From contig OX442314.1 of the NCBI GenBank assembly GCA_949358305.1, positions 25,041,060 to 25,105,059 of the forward strand: a DNA stretch of 64,000 bases. The letters run 5' to 3'. Each line of letters begins with the position of its first letter. Positions within the stretch are counted from its first letter, which is position 1. The position numbers and the translations under genes are program-made. The notes under the pieces are model-generated. The model saw nothing but the letters and a program-made list of their open reading frames with translations, was not told the origin of the DNA and did no database searches. This DNA comes from Strigamia acuminata (Eukaryota > Arthropoda > Chilopoda > Geophilomorpha > Linotaeniidae). Shown here one piece after another: positions 12,167 through 25,128 of the stretch.

Positions 12167-13235
12167 AAGAATTGCACATTGTAAATCTTGACAACGATGG
12201 AGTGGCATTATTGAAAGAAATTTGTTTATTATGTACGTTTTGTAGTTTTGTATCTGAATTTAGTAATTTAATGAAATAAAACACAAATTTCTGGGTATTT
12301 TAATATGATTTTATGCTAAAGTAGGCACACTTTATAACTATATCTTGTTATACACTATTTTATTTTATTTTTCACACTAAAAAGAAATGTCATATGCACA
12401 ATTGCATCGATGGCTTAATGAAGTAAAGTTTTTCATAGTGTATTCCGGAGAGATTTGTGTGATTTAATCGTATTGCTTGTCGACTCAGTCCATTATTTTT
12501 GCTTAGAGAGCCGAGACAATGTCCAAAATGCCACCCAACCAAACAATTTTTTCTCCTACTCAAAATAATCCAAATTACATTTGAAATGGCTTAAAAATGG
12601 CTGAAACATCTTAAAAACATCTGCAAAACGTATTTTTTTGTGTGAAATTAAGTATAAATATTGTATCAATAATATAATCCCGAATGACAGAAAGGAACAT
12701 TGGAAAGGAAATTAAAAATGACCTTGTCACTCAAGTAAGTACGTTAGTCATAGCAACTAAGCTGTTAAGCTATTAGATTAGGGATTGTCAAATATAGGGC
12801 GAGCATTGTCTGTTGTCGGATTTGATTGAATTTGTAATCTCAGAACAAAGCAATACAAACAAAGAAATTTAATATTTAATGTAACATGACACCACCAGGT
12901 GAGTGTGTACTTTTCATCTTAAATTTAAATTTTGATTCCTAATTTCCAAGTTAATAACACCACTAAAATCCCGCACATTTTTTTTTGTTTCTTTTTATTA
13001 TTAAATTTTAAATTTTATTCTATAAACTAATAATAATAATTTAATTCTTTCCATACTTTTTCTCGCAAGATGGCAACCCCATGCAAAGGCTAAGCGAGTC
13101 GAACAGTGAGCAGCCATCTATTTTTATCCAGTGTTAAATTACCCAAGGTGATTTCGTAAGAGATTGTGAGAATCACAATGCAGCAAACCCATTTAACTGG
13201 TTGTGAAAATTAGCGTTGGACCGTATGTCATCAGG
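12167..13235. other. Intergenic, possible 5' exon of the next gene
   Basis: No full gene is visible. An ATG at about 12886 followed 13 bases later by a consensus donor (GTGAGT), and a pyrimidine tract with CAAG near 13070, could form non-coding or alternative 5' exons of the TMEM72-like gene. I could not connect them in frame. Confidence 0.3.
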
Positions 13236-16200
13236 ATGAGTGATAATTTTACGATAAAACATGAACAATACCTTTGGAAAATGTGCCTGCATTTTTGTTA
13301 CGTCAAACCTGTATGTCGGCTATGGGGCATTATAACGACAATAGGTAAACACAGATGTATTTTTGTCTCAAATTTTTTAAACCTACTTCAGCTCGCCTAA
13401 AAAAATAATCTGCCTGCTTTAATTGATAATTTTTCAGTGATGAATTGTAAACTATCACTAAACTTCGAAGTTATTTATTTAATCATTGTAATACTCAATA
13501 GATGGCAGCAGCATTACAATGTGGCAGTTGGTTTCAATGAATTCTTCTCTCCATTCAAAAATCAATTTATTTTATCCGACTAAAAAATTTTGTGACTGAA
13601 AAAACTGAAAGATCAGAATAATTCAGACGGAAAAATAAATTGAAAAAAAAAAAATCAGGAAATAAAAATGGCTGCTTTGTTTTGAGATGTGTGCAACAAC
13701 ATCTGGTAATTTATTTACAGCTTCCAGTTCAGTTCCAGACAAAAAAAGCTTGTTAGTGTCGACATAAACTGTTTTGTAGATTGTAGTTTAGAATTTTATT
13801 TATCTTCTGAAGTTTAGAAGTAATTTTTTTTAAGTTATTAATGATTTTTATTTTGCAATTTTTATCACAATTTTTCTTTTGTAGGACTTTGGGGCATAGG
13901 AATTGAAGTTACTTACCATGGTTACATGTTAGGAATATACGTCATGTAAGTAAACCTATTTTGCCCTCACTTATGTGGTTAAATGTAAATAAAACATCTC
14001 AAAATTATCGGAAGTTTATTGCCAGTTTTGCGGACTTTACCAACTTGACTTGCTTGTACTGTATTATTGTCAACATTAGGTCCTGACTTTGCATTCCCTT
14101 CCCACCTTTATTTTTAGTAAGTAAAACGTCAAGCAACGCCATAATTCAATGTTTAAGCTGTTATGGTCCGTTAATCAAGTCATTACTCGCATGTCTTAAA
14201 GTTGGTCGAGCCTTTGTAAACATTACGCAATTCTGTTATGTTTATCTTACAATTTATGGCATTTCTAATGTTTACCGTGCACACATAATTGAAGTTTTGT
14301 AATAAACATCTTTATTTATTTATTTTTTTCAGAATAGTAGCTTCATTTTTAACTTTTTTGGAGACTACATGGGTTGTGAATAAATTTCTAGGAGTGTGCA
14401 TCACGTGAGTTAATTATATCCAGTAGACGCATTCATAGTCACGTTTAACTTGTTTTGTTGTTTTAATGTTGTGCGCATGCTCACAGACTAAATTAGCCAC
14501 CATTTTTGAAGTTTGATCGAGAAAAATAGTTTTAAAGCAGCTTTAAATATGTTGTTTAAAATGCTGTTTAGTCTACTTTATGAATGCGTCTAGTGAAAAA
14601 TCCGCAGTAAATTTTTAATCTTATAATCAATTTTATTTTTATAGAGATGAAACACATCCTTTTCTTCAGTGTTGGGAAGTTGTGCTGTGGTTAGATTTAT
14701 GGAAAAAGAGCATCTTGTATTTACTAGCAGCATTTATTATGTTTATAAATCCACAAAGGATTCTCTTAGATATTGGTGGTAAGAAAAATTCTAATCAATC
14801 TACTGATTTGCAAGGAATTCTATTAAAGTCAATTCATATTTAGGATCTCTGCTCATTATCTTAGCAATATTATATGCATTTGTGGCTTATTCCACACTAA
14901 GATTGCAATTGAAAAACTCAACTTTGAAATATCAAGAACATGCATACTCCAGGTAAGAAATGTCAACTTTTCGTTGTAAAGTAAATTTTATGCTTTAATC
15001 CGGTTTATATCTCCATGATAAACCAATGGAGATAAAAACTTAGATATCAAGGGGTTAAAGTCGAGCTTTATTGTCTTATCTATTCAGAAAAATGTAAACA
15101 CGAGTGCCTTTGATTTTTATGGGCCCCAAATTAAAAAAAAAAGTATTAGTGGGGTCCCAAACGAATTTTTTATTGAAAAATCATCAAATTTTCTTGAAAG
15201 TGCAGCGCGGGGTCTCGGTAAGAAGCCCAAAAAACCGTCGTGTGAGCCATGTAGAACCAGACGGCTTAAATTGTAATTTCAAATTTTAATCTTATCCTGC
15301 GGTTATTCAGCTGTTTTGTCAGTAGATATTAAAAATGTAGCACATTTGGTATGTTATCTTGCTCAGGTTTAGTTTTGAGTAGTGATCAAATTTGGTTTTG
15401 CAGTAGGCGTATTCAATAAAACGTAACATGATCGCGCTATGCCGTTTTGTAGGAGATTTAACACGAGAATCTCGTGTAAAATCTTATTTTGACGCGTGCC
15501 ATGAGTTTCAAAGCAATGTTTGGATATCGAGATACCGTATTTTACCGATTAAGAGTTGCCCTCGAATAGTAGCCACGGCTGAGACACCAAGAATACCGTA
15601 TTTTTTGCAAAAGTACGGTATTGTTTCCGCATTTAACCTCACGAACGTCTCGATACACGAAAAACCGAAATTGTAATTGCTGACAAAAATGGCAGTTTTG
15701 AATAAGAGCCGCGGCTCTTAATCAATAAAATACGGTATGTACTTTTTGAACACAATTTGTGCATTTTATACATAAAATTTGGCGCAGCGCTAAAACTGCA
15801 AGAGGTAGGTGTCTGAAAGTTTGGAAACTGACAGAAAACCATGTTAGAAACCCCCAAACCAACTAGCAGATCGTGTATACTCGAGTAGTACTCAAAAAGG
15901 CACCTCACAATGTGTACTCCCATTGGTCGAGCCAGTTTACTGGTGTAGTGATCCGGAAAAGTAGACTCAAACACCAAAATTGCATTACAATGTACAGACA
16001 TTGTAATCGATTGACGGCCTAAAATTCAAACTTCCAGACGATGTAAGCAATAAACACAACAAACATGAGTTTGACATTTTTTAATGTGTAAAACTTCATT
16101 TTTAATGATGGAAATAACATTTTTTATTACATAAAATCAAAATAACATAAACTAAATTAGTCATAATAATCACAACAATAAATAAAAAACAAAACTACTT

Positions 16201-16484
16201 CTCCTAGTAGTAGTACACAGTCTGGAGTTTGTAGTAAACTGGCTCGACCAACGGGAGTACACATTGTGAGGTGCCTTTTTGAGTGCAACTCGAGTATAGT
16301 GTTAATTCTTGAGTCTGATTGAATGCGCTTAGTGTAATTGCTCAATATTGTGTTTACAATCTTTATGGAAATTAATTTTCTATTCAGATTTGAAAACCTT
16401 AATCACGATGAGGTGGACGATACTTTACCTGAACTGATTCAAACGGAATCTGTCGTAGATCAACAGGAAATTTTAACAATTTGA
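13236..16484 (+). CDS. TMEM72: TMEM72-like four-pass membrane protein
   Basis: Six exons join in frame: 13236-13344, 13885-13945, 14333-14404, 14645-14778, 14844-14952 and 16388-16484, giving 193 residues. Hydrophobic segments lie at about 23-43, 49-69, 95-120 and 122-142, followed by a polar acidic tail (HDEVDDTLPELIQTESVVDQ). The order CRLWGI...GIGIE...YHGYMLG, a second segment ending in a Cys, HPFLQCWE, and INPQ...LDIGGSLLIILAILY matches my memory of animal TMEM72 in order and spacing. The function of TMEM72 is not established, so only the membrane topology can be stated. The ATG sits at the start of the first coding exon. An in-frame upstream stretch without ATG precedes it. Intron 5 (1.4 kb) is enlarged by insertions, including the element at 15876-16298. 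Confidence 0.72.
15876..16298. mobile_element. TATACTC-ended inverted-repeat element, copy B, in TMEM72-like intron 5
   Basis: The terminal arms of about 65 bp (15876-15940 and 16228-16298) pair almost completely. The core between them (GCATTACAATGTACAGACAT, TAATCGATTG, CAACAAACATGAGTTT) is the same as in copy A, while the paired arm sequence is different. GTG lies on both sides and may be a 3-bp target-site duplication. Confidence 0.75.
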
Positions 16485-17474
16485 TCGTATGAGTTGTGTA
16501 GTCGAGATTTTTTTGTATATAATAATATTAATCACGAAGGATGTAAAGTGGTTAGTTTGAATGATAATAGATTTATTTAGAGATGTTATTCTTTTTCTGA
16601 CCTATTATAAAATAAAATCATATTTTCTCAAGATTCAATATTGTGTCTCGGAACTATTTCTAATTCTGTACAAATTAAAAACCCTAAGCCAGATTTTATC
16701 ATCGTGTCCATAGAAACATGCATTTTTAGAGCCAGTGCAACTGGGCACGAAGCGACAATTCTTTGGTGTGGGAAAATGTGAACTACTACTACTACGTTTA
16801 TTCACAATAGATGTCGCTGTGTGGAATGAACCGAACCGGTTACTAAAGTTTTTTCCTTCAAGTTTTTACGACATGTTGTGTTTGTTCGTCCAAGAATCTT
16901 CCAATATGCTCAATCGATGTTGTTGTTTTTCTTCTACTTCTTCAACTTCTACACACTGATCAATGTGAGTGGTGAGCTGGTCAGCAGTCGACATCTGATT
17001 TCTATGCTTCGGTGTCATCAAACAACATCAAAACTTCGTTGTTATTACTTGTTAAGACATCAAATTTATAATTTAGCGCCTTTTTAGGCACCAAATTTAT
17101 ATTTACTGCATTTTTAGACGCCAAATATATCATTTAGCACGTTGTTTTATACATCAAATTTACAATCACATGATTAGAAATGAAATTTCCATTTCTACCC
17201 TTTGTCTGACTCAAATTTCCTTGGTAATCTTCCTGGTTAGTTATCGACCAATGAGAAGTGCAGAAACAGCCAAACCGTTTACAAGTGTCATCTTTTGGAT
17301 TGCATTGTTCAAAACCCAAGTTTATTTTTTTCTTAATGAAACACTCAACTCATGTTTAATTTAGATTTGTGATCATAATCTGTGTTAGTTTAATATTTAC
17401 TGAAAAAATGCAAAAGCTGTACAATTCTACTGTAAATCGTTTAATTTTACATGGATTTTTCTTCTCCTTTTTAG

Positions 17475-17722
17475 AATAATAGTTTCATTATTAACTTTTT
17501 TGGAGACTGTGTAAGTTCCGAATGAATATTTAGGAGTTTGTATCAAGTAAGTTAATTATTTTCAGTGCCAATTTATCGTAAATTATTAATTTCCAATTCT
17601 TTTTTTAAGAGATGAAACACAGCCATTTCTTCAGCGCTAGCTGTTGGGAAGTCGTACTGCGGTTAGATTTAAGGGGAAAGTGCATCTTGTATTTACTAGC
17701 AGTAAGAACATTTATAGTCCAG
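17475..17722 (+). pseudogene. Decayed duplicate of TMEM72-like exons 3-5
   Basis: 17475-17546 matches exon 3 with acceptor and donor but has lost the frame around the TTWVV codons. 17610-17722 matches exon 4 (HPFLQ/CWEVVL/LDL/KSILYLLA equivalents) with small insertions, and then jumps to the end of exon 5 with its donor. No open frame connects the pieces. It lies about 1 kb downstream of the parent gene on the same strand, so it is a tandem remnant. Confidence 0.8.
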
Positions 17723-19268
17723 GTAAGAAATTTTAACTATATAATATTGCCTACTGTATATATACAAGCTGATTCACACAAGCAAGAAAAAAAGCAGAAA
17801 ACAAGAAAGCTGTTGTTCACACTGTGCAAGAATGTTCTTTGGTAACAGCCAATCACAATTAATCACCAACTTTCTCTCATTGTGGCATCCATTTAGTATA
17901 AATTTGCAATTGTTTCAGTTTGACTTTGACCGGTATCAGCAATCGGCTGTTATATTGGAATTTTCTGATATCGGATACCTCACATTAAGCTGCATGCTGG
18001 TATAATGCGAGTTATACCGACATGCTGATAAACCCCGTTTTTAACGGCGTGCCGATGTAGGTGAAGACGAATTTTTTTAAAAGAATTTAGCCAAAACAAC
18101 CAAAAAAATCATTTTTAGTTGTCCAAAATGTAGGAAATTTGTATAAATTTATCCAGATTTTAGTAATAATCTTCAGAATATCAATAAAATTCAAATTTTA
18201 GACCCAAAATCCAATATAATTATTGATCTGGGCTCTTTAAAAAAAAAAACCAAGAAAAAAAGGTTTTTCACTTATACTGGCACGTTTAGTTTTATACCAA
18301 TACAAGAATAATTCGGTATTTTTTTTGGTATTGGCCGATATTCTGTTGCCGATAATCGGTAGCGATGATATTCCAAAATTTGCAATCAGAATCGGTCTAG
18401 TTTAAATTGTCGAACATCACAGGTCACATTCTCTTATTTTTTCTATTGGTTGACTAGTATAAATTTTCTTACTACTTACTGTTAATTCAACAATTTGAAC
18501 TTGGAATCTCTCTTTCTTTCGGTCTTTCTTTAGTGTGCCGTGACCATGAGTGAAACAACAATGCAAAAATGAAGCAAACAAGCTTTCTTTGTACTTTGCT
18601 TGCTGGTGTACGACATTTAAGTATAAGTGACAAACGTGTTTCAAACCAAACCATGCCATACACGTTCAAGCAGGCCTGCCCCTAAGGATGGCACACTTGC
18701 CGCGTGTTTGCAATTTCCTACGGGAATAGCAACTTTGTTCCCATTTATATCGTGCGGAACAGTGGATAAGATAAGAATAAAGATTTCTACTTGGACCATC
18801 TATTTATCTCAATGAATTAGTAATTGCAAGCTGACAACTGTTACCGTGACAATAAAAAAATCTGAAAGAAAACATCGGATGATTAGTGGCGTTCTGCTAA
18901 CTCTTTCTCTTTGTGTCAATTTGGTAAAATAAATTAGTTATTGGACCATGTTTTCAACATTGGATTGGGAATAGGCAATTCGCAGGTCAATATCTCATTC
19001 AGTACTAATCATCACATTTTTTTGTCCATTAGTTTCTTCATGGTTTATTAATCTTCTGGTTTAAAATGAGAAAAACTTTCACTTGGAAATTTGTATTGTT
19101 CAATAAGAAAGAAAAAAAGATAGAAATTAATAACTTTTAGGGAAATTTATTCAGCTGTGGCTACTTTTGCGTTTATTGTCTTTTTGCTCAACAGTTGAGG
19201 AAGTTAATGTTGAAGGACTCAATTTTCAAGTAAATTTGAGTCTTCAGTTTGATTTAAAGATGATAAGC
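17723..19268. other. Intergenic, degenerate repeats only
   Basis: Between 17930 and 18400 there are recurring CCGATA/CGGTAT/AATCGGC motifs in both orientations, suggesting an old inverted-repeat transposon whose ends I cannot define. The remaining short frames have no supporting features. Confidence 0.35.
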
Positions 19269-19489
19269 TATACTCAAAACCACCACAATGTTGACCTATT
19301 TCACTGGTGTAGTGGCACAAAAAAGTAGCCCAAAACACCAGAATTGTAATCGAACTCCAGACATTGGGATCGATTACCAACATTGTCAAAGGTCTTGACA
19401 CACAACTACTTTTTCTTGTAGTAAAACACAGTACACAGGTAGGCATAAACCGGCTGAAATAGGTCAACGTTGTGGTGGTTTTGAGTATA
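19269..19489. mobile_element. Short TATACTC-ended inverted-repeat element, copy C
   Basis: The arms TATACTCAAAACCACCACAA... and their inverse at 19455-19489 pair over about 34 bp with one mismatch. CACTGGTGTAGTG lies at the inner edge. Pairing continues outside the TATACTC ends (ATTTAAA and ATGATAAG on both sides), so the true repeat may run from about 19253 to 19504. At about 220 bp it is the smallest member. Confidence 0.7.
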
Positions 19490-19518
19490 GTCTTATCATT
19501 TTAAATGACACTTATTTC

Positions 19519-19982
19519 CAGTGTTGTATCTCGTTCACCAAAATGCGAACAAGTTCGCATTCATCACCTTGTGAACTAGTTCACGTTCACATTCACTACA
19601 ATTTTTTTCAAAGTGAACTAAGTTCAAGTTCACGAACTTTAACCCATAGTTCAGTTTTTTTATGTTTTGTGGTTTGCAGATGGAAAAAAACACTTTTTTT
19701 TCGTTTTCATTGATTTTAATGACGAAAACGGTTGTTTTCGCCATTTTCGTTGTAAAAAGTGATCAAAATGAATGTTTTGATGATGAAAACTTCATCAAAA
19801 CGTTTAAAACCGATTCAAAAAGGTTTTTGCGACGTTTTTATCATCAAACATGATGAACGTGAACTTCGTTCCAAGTTTACTCTTAAATGTGAACTAACTT
19901 TGTTTTTTGCGTTCACTTTTAAAAGTGAACTAGTTTGCGATCTTAGTTCGCGAACTAATAGTTTGCGTTCGATACAACACTG
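19519..19982. mobile_element. Non-autonomous hAT element with GTGAAC-rich body
   Basis: The perfect 12-bp terminal repeats are CAGTGTTGTATC...GATACAACACTG. A perfect 8-bp target-site duplication CTTATTTC (19511-19518 and 19983-19990) supports hAT. The sub-terminal regions are dense in GTTCAC/GTGAAC and AGTTCGCGAACT palindromes, which may be transposase binding repeats. No transposase is encoded. Confidence 0.92.
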
Positions 19983-20386
19983 CTTATTTCAAATTTTTAG
20001 ATAATTACGTGTGCAATAAGATACAGCATATCACTATAGAAATTTCATTTTGTTATGGAATTGCTATTTATTGGATGTGGACCTTTTTTGCTGTTATTTG
20101 AGCGATATTAAACTTTGTTTTATTCCTACACCACTTGTAAATCTAATATACAGCAATTGCTTTTGTGTTATTGTTTAAAGTTCTGTGGAATGTTATTATT
20201 TGTTACCCTGGGTGCTCTTACACTGTTAGGCAATAAGCAATATTATTATTAATATTATTGTGTTTTAGAGTAGACGGCAACCCACAAATACGAGAAAATG
20301 AACTATTTAAGCAAAAACTGCACTTTTTTTTAAAATAAAATAATTAATTACTGACAAATAATGTCGTCAACCCTTGGGGCCCCTCC

Positions 20387-20649
20387 AGTTCGCGCCCGGT
20401 ATCTTGATGCCAGATTCAAACTGCGCATCACATTCTATGCGATTGTCAAGCTTGTTGCACACTAAGGAAATAAAACAACAATATTTCAATGCTGTAAATT
20501 ACTTTTATTGTTTTTTATTTACTTTATTTCAGCCTTATTAGGCCTAATATTAGGCTTAACACTGCTAAATAACAACTGGAATTAAAAAATTGTCTGCGCA
20601 GAGTGGGATGCGCAGTACGAATTTAGCATCAAGATACCGGGCGCGAACT
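20387..20649. mobile_element. TIR element with AGTTCGCGCCCGGTATCTTGATGC ends
   Basis: The left end and the reverse complement of the right end match for about 26 bp. The internal sequence TGCGCATCACATTC...GATTGTCAAGCTTGTTGCACAC recurs in inverse orientation near 54500, 56690-56900, 58050-58270 and 62890-63010, so it belongs to a dispersed family. No coding capacity. Confidence 0.7.
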
Positions 20650-21999
20650 ATAGTTAATAAAAAATACGGAGTAAACTTTAGTGTAAGAGTCAGATTTCTT
20701 TTTTTTTTTGGCTACATGCAGATTTGCTTAGAACAAGTGTTGAAGATGTAATAAAAATGTAATCAAATAAGCCTAATTTTAGGGTAATTGTCGCGAGTAA
20801 AGCAATTAAAATAATTCCATCTGCCGATATGAAAAGGGCTATAGGCTTTAGATTCGAGAATGTGATGGTTGATAGGATGTGAAAATGAAAGTGAGTGCGA
20901 CATTTGCAAATATCACGTTTTAAGCGTGCCACAATTTCCATTTAAGAAGATTTAAAAGATTTAGATAAAAGGGCGCCACTTAAATGCAATGAGAAATGAG
21001 GCAAATCGCAAATTTATTGCGCGTAATTAAACACAAAAGTTTGTCATGTTTTGACTTTATTACGTTAAATTACGTGGATCTGTTCATTAAAGATAATACG
21101 AGTGTTGCGGCACAGCCACCCGCGCGCGGGACAAAAATGCTGCCGCATCGACTGTGCGCGCTCGTGGATCAGTTTCACACGATCGTGCGCAACGAAACAA
21201 TTTGTCATCAAGGTTTTGCTACAATATCGAAATATTGACACGTCAATTTTACACGAGGAATATTGCTGCTATTGCTGCAACTGCAATCAATTCTCATCAG
21301 CTCTTTATTGTTTCAATAAACACTTAAATGCTCGTGTGAAATATTATGATCTGAGACGACACGCGTTATCAAAACAAATGAGTCTCGCATTCGCGGCCTA
21401 TATACTAAACATTCCACTGGGTCGTTGTTTACAATAACGATCAACACCAAATGAAAATGTTAAGATGGGGGAAAATGGAGTTTAATGGCAGTGCGAGGAC
21501 TTTGAGCACATTTTATTTTATGGAGTGTAGTATGGAGTCAAACTTTTAAGGACAAATGGTAATGGGTTTTTTTTTTTGTTTTTTTTTTTTAAAAGGGAAT
21601 TTTAAAAATTGTTTTGGTTGATTGTTTTGGTGTTTTGGGGGGGGGGGGAGGGAAAGAGATTGGTTTTTTTTTAGCGGATGGAAAGTTTTATGGCAAGTTG
21701 GTGTATTGTTGGAATTAATTGTGAAAAGTTGGGATTTGATTAGTTGTTAGTTAGGAGTGGTTAGTTTTTGAGTTTTGAAATTATAAAATGGTGTTGGGGT
21801 GAGGCTGTGGAGTGGTTTTTTATTTATTTTTTTATTTGTGTTGCTGGTTTTTTGTACAGTGTGGTCGATTGGTATTGATTTTTGATAGGAAGGTGTAATT
21901 TTTAATTGACTCGTGGAAAAAGACAATTTATTTAGTGATTCTTTGTTGCTCTGAAATGAATTGTTTCAGTTAATAATTAAAATATTTGGAAGTTTTACA
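20650..21999. other. No gene seen; GC-richer and G-rich patches
   Basis: 20960-21440 is more balanced in base composition than its surroundings, with CGCG-containing stretches but no supported coding frame or splice pattern. 21560-21860 is a T- and G-rich low-complexity strand including a run of nine or more G near 21640. A regulatory or unannotated RNA role cannot be excluded or shown. Confidence 0.35.
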
Positions 22000-22009
22000 A
22001 GAGGAATTT

Positions 22010-22350
22010 GAAATTTTCTTTGAAGAATTCGAAGTTTTCATCTAAGAATTCAAAGTTCTCAAAGAAGAATTCGAAGATTTTGGATAAAAATCCGAATTTT
22101 TATGCAATGAAAAGCCGAGTTGTTTAAAAAAAAGGTAAAATTCTGATTTAAACCCAAATTTTCTGATAAAAATTTTCATTATTTGTCCGATAAAAATCCC
22201 GATTTTTCCGGTAAAATTCCAAATTTTTTCCGATGAAAATCCTAATTTTTTCCGATAAACATCCCGATTTTCACGATAAAAAATTTCGATTTCTCCAATC
22301 AAAATTCGGATTATTCCAATATATATCCAAATTTTTCCAATATAAATCAA
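22010..22350. repeat. Degenerate tandem repeats
   Basis: 22010-22090 repeats GAAGAATTCGAAGTTTTC-like units. 22090-22345 repeats units of about 30 nt built on TTTTCCGATAAAAATCCCGAT. A 127-codon open frame on the minus strand is a by-product of the repeat, with recurring I-G-K-I/I-F-I-G residues. Confidence 0.65.
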
Positions 22351-22360
22351 CACTATATCC

Positions 22361-22677
22361 CAGGGGTTCCCAAACTTTTTAGCATCGCGCCCCATTTTTA
22401 AGCAAAGCGATCTTCCGCGCCCCACTTAATCTACCGGTGCATTAAATTTTTCAAAAATGAATCTAAATGAAAATCAAAATGAATCAAAATCAAAATGAAT
22501 CTAGATAGAATAGACTCTTCTAGACGACAAGACAAGTGCACTATTCTATAACTATAAGATAAGATAAGATAACTAAGATATGTTGATTGTTAAAATTAAA
22601 AAAAAAAAAAAATTTTGTGAGCGATGCGTCGCGCCCCACCAAAAATCAGCTCGCGCCTCACCGTTTGGGAAACGCTG
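22361..22677. mobile_element. Non-autonomous hAT element, relative of the one in lipase 1
   Basis: The ends are CAGGGGTTCCCAAACT and, reversed, CAGCGTTTCCCAAACG. A perfect 8-bp target-site duplication CTATATCC (22353-22360 and 22678-22685) flanks it. Internal GCGCCCCA blocks and CTTAATCTACCGGTGCATTAAA match the element at 3854-4132 in reverse orientation. It inserted into the tandem repeats just before it. Confidence 0.9.
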
Positions 22678-22685
22678 CTATATCC

Positions 22686-24353
22686 AATAAAATCCTCAAA
22701 TTTTACTACATAAAAAAAAAAAACAAAAAAAAAGACGTGATTTTAAAAATGGAGCTACTCAAGAGTTGTGCATAACATTATAATGACCTGATATTTATCT
22801 CACGTCTCCTTTATCCCTAAAAAAATGATGGCTTCACCTTCCCTCTCATCCCATCACTCGATTTTGCAATCGCCATTCAAGTCTACAACGCCAGAATTTT
22901 ATAATAAATCTTATAACAAAAAAAAAAAATTTCTAACTTCTTGACCCTTGACCCGAAGGATTTGATTTGACTCCAAATTGCCCTTGTAGCCTCTTAATGA
23001 CGGGCAAATTAATTAAAACTCAACACGAGAATTTGCATGGCAGCAAAATACCAGCATTGCTCACATTGACCTTTTGGGCCTTAAGCCGACAGGGAAAGTT
23101 TTTGTGGAACGTGATTGAAACTGTCTAACGACTCGCTTTATGCGGATCCAGTGATGAGTGCGAGTCGGTATAAAATATAAAAATTTCTTATCATTTAATA
23201 CATCGAACGAGATAGCGGATTCGGCTTTGAGGCAAACATTACGAACCAATCAAGACAGACCATAAATACATTTCACTTGCTTCGTGAGCTTCGAGCCACA
23301 ATGAAAAATAATGATAATTGGCCAACGTTAATTGCCACCCACCACTAACTAGATTTCAACGTTCGTTTTATTCGAAAAGTTAAAAAAAAAAATTTAAAAA
23401 ATAAAAAAAAATAAAAAATTTCGATTTTTCTAAGTTTTATTTTTTTTAGTTTTGTAGAGTTTCGCGTTTTAAATTTCCTGTGTTTTATGCAAAAGTTTGT
23501 AGGGCCGGTCAATACTTATAAATATTTCAAAGGTCTTGGAGGTCTTGACTGAAAACAAACACCGCGTTGAATGCGTTTGCACATTGCATTACAACTGGCA
23601 TTTAACCCGTGATGCAAGTTTTTTCTTGTCAGAAATTGCTACAAATTGACTGGAGAATGGGGGTGACCAGAATGACAATGCGATGCTTATCGTTGGTCAG
23701 CAAAAGTGACAATCGGCTTATGGGATTTTTGTCTTTTTGACTATTTGCTCCAAAGTAACATGAGTCCTGTCAATTAGTTTTTGCTGAGGACACAAACAAA
23801 AGCTGTAGTCGAGTTTGTCTTGTTTATTCTTTTTTTCCTTTTTTAAACAAGACTTAAGCAGGTGACACGCCCTTCAGATAAACATGAGTGAAAACAAACA
23901 TTTGCCATCATTAATTATATTTTTTGTTTACATTTTTGTTCTCTTCGTCATTTTCTCGTTCTCTACGCCTAGTGCGGAGAAAGACGTAGTTCTACCATTT
24001 TGAATTTGATTTTAAAAACTAAAACGAGGCATAAAATACTTCAAAAACTACTGTTGTTGTCATTTGTGTTTTTGCTGATGGTTTCTAGCTGGTTTTATTG
24101 ACCATTCTGTTTGTTTATCGAAACACCAAAAACAGGAAAAATATAAAGACTTTGAATGCACTTATTGAAATTTATTCTTGATAAAAATTCAATAATAAAT
24201 AATACATAGAAATTGATGACATTAAACAAACAGGAAAAATACTAATTTTTGACAGTGATGGATAAATGTTGAATCTAAAAATAATTGTATCGATAAACAT
24301 CTTTTCTGATTTTATTTTTCTTGCTGTGAAATTAAATTTTATGAACGCGCATT
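22686..24353. other. Intergenic, no gene seen
   Basis: The sequence is AT-rich with A runs near 22915 and 23380. Open frames are short and lack signal peptides, motifs or splice patterns. Nothing can be annotated with support. Confidence 0.5.
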
Positions 24354-24742
24354 AGGGCTGGATTAAGTGCGGACGGGGGCAAGGGGCAGATGTTTTTGTC
24401 TATAAATGCATTTTTTCACCGGAAAATGCGCAGTTTTGTGTAAAAATGCAATTTTTTCCACTCAAAATGAATTTATTTTCCCTAAAATTGCATTTTTCCG
24501 CCAGCAAATGCATTTTTTTTTGCTCGAAAATGTTGTGAAGATGTCATTACCGAATATTCATGTTACAAGTGGATTTTTGGTCTGAGGGGGCCCCTTCTTG
24601 CATCTTTTTTGGGGGGCTCCAATCTCTGAGGTTCTTCTCCTTTGAGAACTGCGAGATTTTATAAATTTGCTTTGATTCATGGGCCTCCTTATCATGAGTG
24701 TCCCGGACCCCCCCCCCCCCCCCGAAACTTTAATCCAGCCCT
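24354..24742. mobile_element. Putative hAT-like MITE with AGGGCTGGATTAA ends
   Basis: AGGGCTGGATTAA at the left end is matched by TTAATCCAGCCCT at the right. The body holds repeated GCATTTTTCC/AAAATGCA units and a run of about 17 C. I cannot see a clean target-site duplication. Confidence 0.55.
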
Positions 24743-24867
24743 CAAAAGAAGTCTCGATGATGGAAATATAGGAATACACATTACAACAAGGCGTAAATTA
24801 TCGAGTAAAATTTAGCTTTTTATTGCCAGTTTTTAGTTTGTGTACAGAAACATTTTGATATGATTTC

Positions 24868-25128
24868 TTAAGCCTCTTTGTCACGGTGGCAATGTGGACA
24901 TTTGCAACAATTACAAGGGGGTGGGGGGCAATGTGATGGTTGCTCAAGGTGATATCCATCAGGACATGGAAATGTTCTACAAACAAGTGCACATTTGTGA
25001 CAAATGATAGGTGATGATTCTAAGGAGAATGGCACACTCGAAAGAAGCAAAATTTGAATCAGAATCTTAAAAACACATGTGTCGTAAATGTTATAAGTTT
25101 AGGATTTGGAGTAAGCTTATACCTTCAT
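24868..25128 (-). CDS. Secreted Cys-rich peptide, array copy 1
   Basis: Exon 1 (25123-25128) is ATGAAG followed at once by a GTAT donor. Exon 2 is 24868-25065. The product has 67 residues. Residues 1-22 form a signal peptide (ILIQILLLSS), and the mature part carries ten Cys: CHKCALVC, FPCPDGYHLE, SHCPPPPC, CCKCPHC. This is the most divergent intact copy: two extra prolines lengthen the loop after the fifth Cys and the tail is charged (HRDKEA). It is separated from the rest of the array by the composite insertion at 25406-27584. The family is not one I recognise. The C-x2-C-x3-C-x4-C...GYxL...C framework with a terminal CCxCxxC is shared by all copies. Confidence 0.8.

Noticed and set aside
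22042-22425. A 127-codon minus-strand open frame
   Set aside because: It is a translation of the degenerate tandem repeat running into a hAT element, with no start context or domain.
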